Assembly: GCA_021789355.1 (NCBI GenBank)
Contig: JAJYJR010000405.1
Span: forward strand, 1 to 5,740
Source: Chloroflexota bacterium
Lineage (GTDB): Bacteria > Chloroflexota > Limnocylindria > Limnocylindrales > CSP1-4
DNA: 5,740 nucleotides
Direction of reading: 5' to 3'
In this document: positions 4,841 through 5,740 of the stretch, piece by piece
How positions within the stretch are numbered: position 1 is the first letter of the stretch
Layout of the letters: each line of letters begins with the position of its first letter
Program-made: the position numbers and the translations under genes
The notes under the pieces: generated by a model
What the model saw: the letters and a program-made list of their open reading frames with translations, nothing else
Told to the model about the DNA's origin: nothing
Database searches by the model: none

Positions 4841-5482
4841 TCACGTTCCCCGAATCGTTCCTCGCAGCCTGACGGCCGTCGACGCGCACGAGGCCCAGCC
4901 CTCGGCGCCGAGCCGTGCGGCTTCGGCGAGCTCGATGGCGCGGCCGCGGTTGTCCTGCCGCTCGGCCCATACGGAGGAGTGCTCCGGCGAGCAGAGGAGC
5001 ACAGTCGGGTCACAGAAGTCGCCGCGGAGATCGGCCCCGCCGGAGGCGAGCCACAGGCCCTCGGGCCGATCGGCCGGGGGCTGCCCGGCGTGCGTGTCGA
5101 GCGCGATCTCCCTCCCGCACACCGCACACTTGGTCCGGATCTCTGCGTCTGCGCCGAGGGCGGCGGCGATCCCGATCGAGTCGTAGGCGCACCAGGTCCG
5201 GAACTCGGTCCCGTCGATCGTGACCCTGTGCGGCCCTGTCGTCAGGCTGAGCCCGGCTGATCCGGTCACTCGACCGTCGGCGTCGCGATCGACCCAGCCC
5301 GCGCCGCCGAGCTGGTCGAGCATGGCCGGCAACGCGCTTGTCGGCGCGCCGGTCGCGGCGGCGATCTCGTCCGCGGCGATTGCTCGCTGCTCGGTCAGCA
5401 GCAGGGCGAACGCGGCCTCGCGGATCCGCTCGTGGAGATCGGCGGCCGGCAGGTCGGGGCGGCGATCGAAGGCGTCGGTCAT
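4841..5482 (-). CDS. merB: Organomercurial (alkylmercury) lyase MerB
   Basis: A 213-aa cytosolic enzyme expected to break the C-Hg bond of organomercurials, giving Hg(II) for a mercuric reductase. The N-terminal ~75 residues form the winged-helix-like domain usual in MerB (LLTEQRAIAADEIAAATG at 28-45). The core carries WCAYDSIGIAAALG at 97-110, giving Cys98 and Asp101, equivalent to Cys96 and Asp99 of the R831b enzyme. GDFCDP at 154-159 gives Cys157, equivalent to Cys159, so the catalytic triad is complete. Cys119 matches the Cys117 position, but here it is part of a CAVC pair with Cys122; Asp158 replaces the second cysteine of the usual FCC. Length is typical. ATG 5482 has AAGGAG 6 nt upstream. 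It follows a broken oxidoreductase by 25 bp and was probably co-transcribed with it. Some family members in soil bacteria may have other roles. Confidence 0.9.
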   Translation of the reverse strand: MTDAFDRRPDLPAADLHERIREAAFALLLTEQRAIAADEIAAATGAPTSALPAMLDQLGGAGWVDRDADGRVTGSAGLSLTTGPHRVTIDGTEFRTWCAYDSIGIAAALGADAEIRTKCAVCGREIALDTHAGQPPADRPEGLWLASGGADLRGDFCDPTVLLCSPEHSSVWAERQDNRGRAIELAEAARLGAEGWASCASTAVRLRGTIRGT

Positions 5483-5507
5483 CGTCCTCTCCTTTGGCGG
5501 TGTGTGG

Positions 5508-5621
5508 TCAGTCGGTCCGGCGGGCGGCCTTGGCGAAGAGCCCGCCCATGACGCGAACGGTGGTCGGGAAGGGATGGATGGTGTCGGCCAGGACGTCGAG
5601 CGGCGTCCGCGTCTTCACCCC
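5508..5621 (-). pseudogene. C-terminal remnant of a MerA-like flavin disulfide oxidoreductase
   Basis: Only the last 37 codons remain before the stop. The sequence TPLDVLADTIHPFPT (residues 6-20 of the fragment) matches the end of the dimerisation domain of pyridine nucleotide-disulfide oxidoreductases, a group including mercuric reductase, dihydrolipoyl dehydrogenase and mycothione/glutathione reductases. No FAD- or NAD-binding part is present. To the right, homology ends where the IS630 transposase stop begins. The typical MerA terminal cysteine pair is missing; this end is instead GGLFAKAARRTD, so a MerA-like relative is a safer call than true MerA. Adjacency to merB favours a mercury role. 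The rest of the gene may lie beyond the IS, outside the window. Confidence 0.7.
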
Positions 5622-5740
5622 TAGTGTCGCGAATCGCTGGTCGCTGGCCGTTTGCGAACGGCCTTGGCGAGGATCTCGTCGGCGGTCTTGACCCAGGCGA
5701 AGGGACTCGCGCCGGCGTTCCACTGCTCGGTGAAGGCATC
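5621..5740 (-). CDS. IS630-family transposase, C-terminal 39 residues
   Basis: The frame enters from the right edge and ends with TAG at 5623-5621. The peptide contains SPFAWVKTADEILAKAVRKR (residues 12-31), closely matching the C-terminal signature of IS630-family DDE transposases (pattern PFxWxKTADEIL). The catalytic DDE residues lie upstream, outside the window, so whether the element is intact cannot be judged. It is transcribed in the same direction as merB, so readthrough from the IS could reach merB. Confidence 0.8.
   Translation of the reverse strand, partial: DAFTEQWNAGASPFAWVKTADEILAKAVRKRPATSDSRH
5622..5740. mobile_element. One end of an IS630-family insertion sequence
   Basis: The boundary is placed at the CTAG at 5621-5624, because transposase coding stops there and oxidoreductase coding begins immediately. 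IS630 elements insert at TA and duplicate it, so the TA at 5622-5623 is the likely target duplication, and the terminal inverted repeat would read GTGTCGCGAATCGC from about 5624. The other end is outside the window, so the inverted repeat cannot be confirmed. Confidence 0.55.

Overview
The window is GC-rich bacterial DNA with strongly GC-biased third codon positions, clear GGAGG-type ribosome binding sites, one likely TTG start and several ATG starts. This fits a high-GC lineage such as Actinomycetota or Chloroflexota, but no taxonomic marker is present and the assignment is a guess. Every gene I can support lies on the minus strand, so the window reads right to left. The many long plus-strand frames are antisense shadows of high-GC genes.

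Right edge (about 5740 to 4841): the C-terminus of an IS630-family transposase abuts the last 37 codons of a flavin disulfide oxidoreductase related to mercuric reductase. The oxidoreductase appears to have been cut by the insertion. An intact organomercurial lyase gene (merB) starts 25 bp after the fragment. This looks like a mercury-resistance or related merA-merB pair interrupted by an IS.

Middle right (about 4840 to 4016): roughly 825 bp without a convincing gene. It holds an AT-rich direct repeat of TGTACA boxes, a 15-bp dyad, a possible decayed reading frame and the 5' leader of the next operon.

Centre (4015 to 1161): a compact operon encoding a complete bacterial ubiquitin-like conjugation cassette. 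The order is a beta-grasp ubiquitin-like protein (PRTRC protein C type), an E2-like protein with a CLG active-site motif (PRTRC protein B / prokaryotic E2 family D type), an unrecognised 85-aa protein, a JAMM metallopeptidase (PRTRC protein A type) and a ThiF/E1 adenylating enzyme (PRTRC ThiF type). The last four overlap end to end, which implies translational coupling. A strong hairpin separates the first gene from the rest, and another follows the E1 gene. No PRTRC ParB, D, E or F gene is visible. The order Ubl-E2-(X)-JAB-E1 also parallels the antiviral Bil operons. The expected logic is that E1 adenylates the Ubl C-terminus and passes it through E2, while the JAMM protein matures or removes the Ubl. 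The target is unknown.

Left edge (1056 to 1): an AAA+/ORC1-like ATPase with a C-terminal winged-helix-like part, cut by the window edge. A striking TGTGACA/TGTCACA repeat cluster covers its ribosome binding site and start. It may be a partner, regulator or effector of the conjugation cassette, or simply a neighbour.
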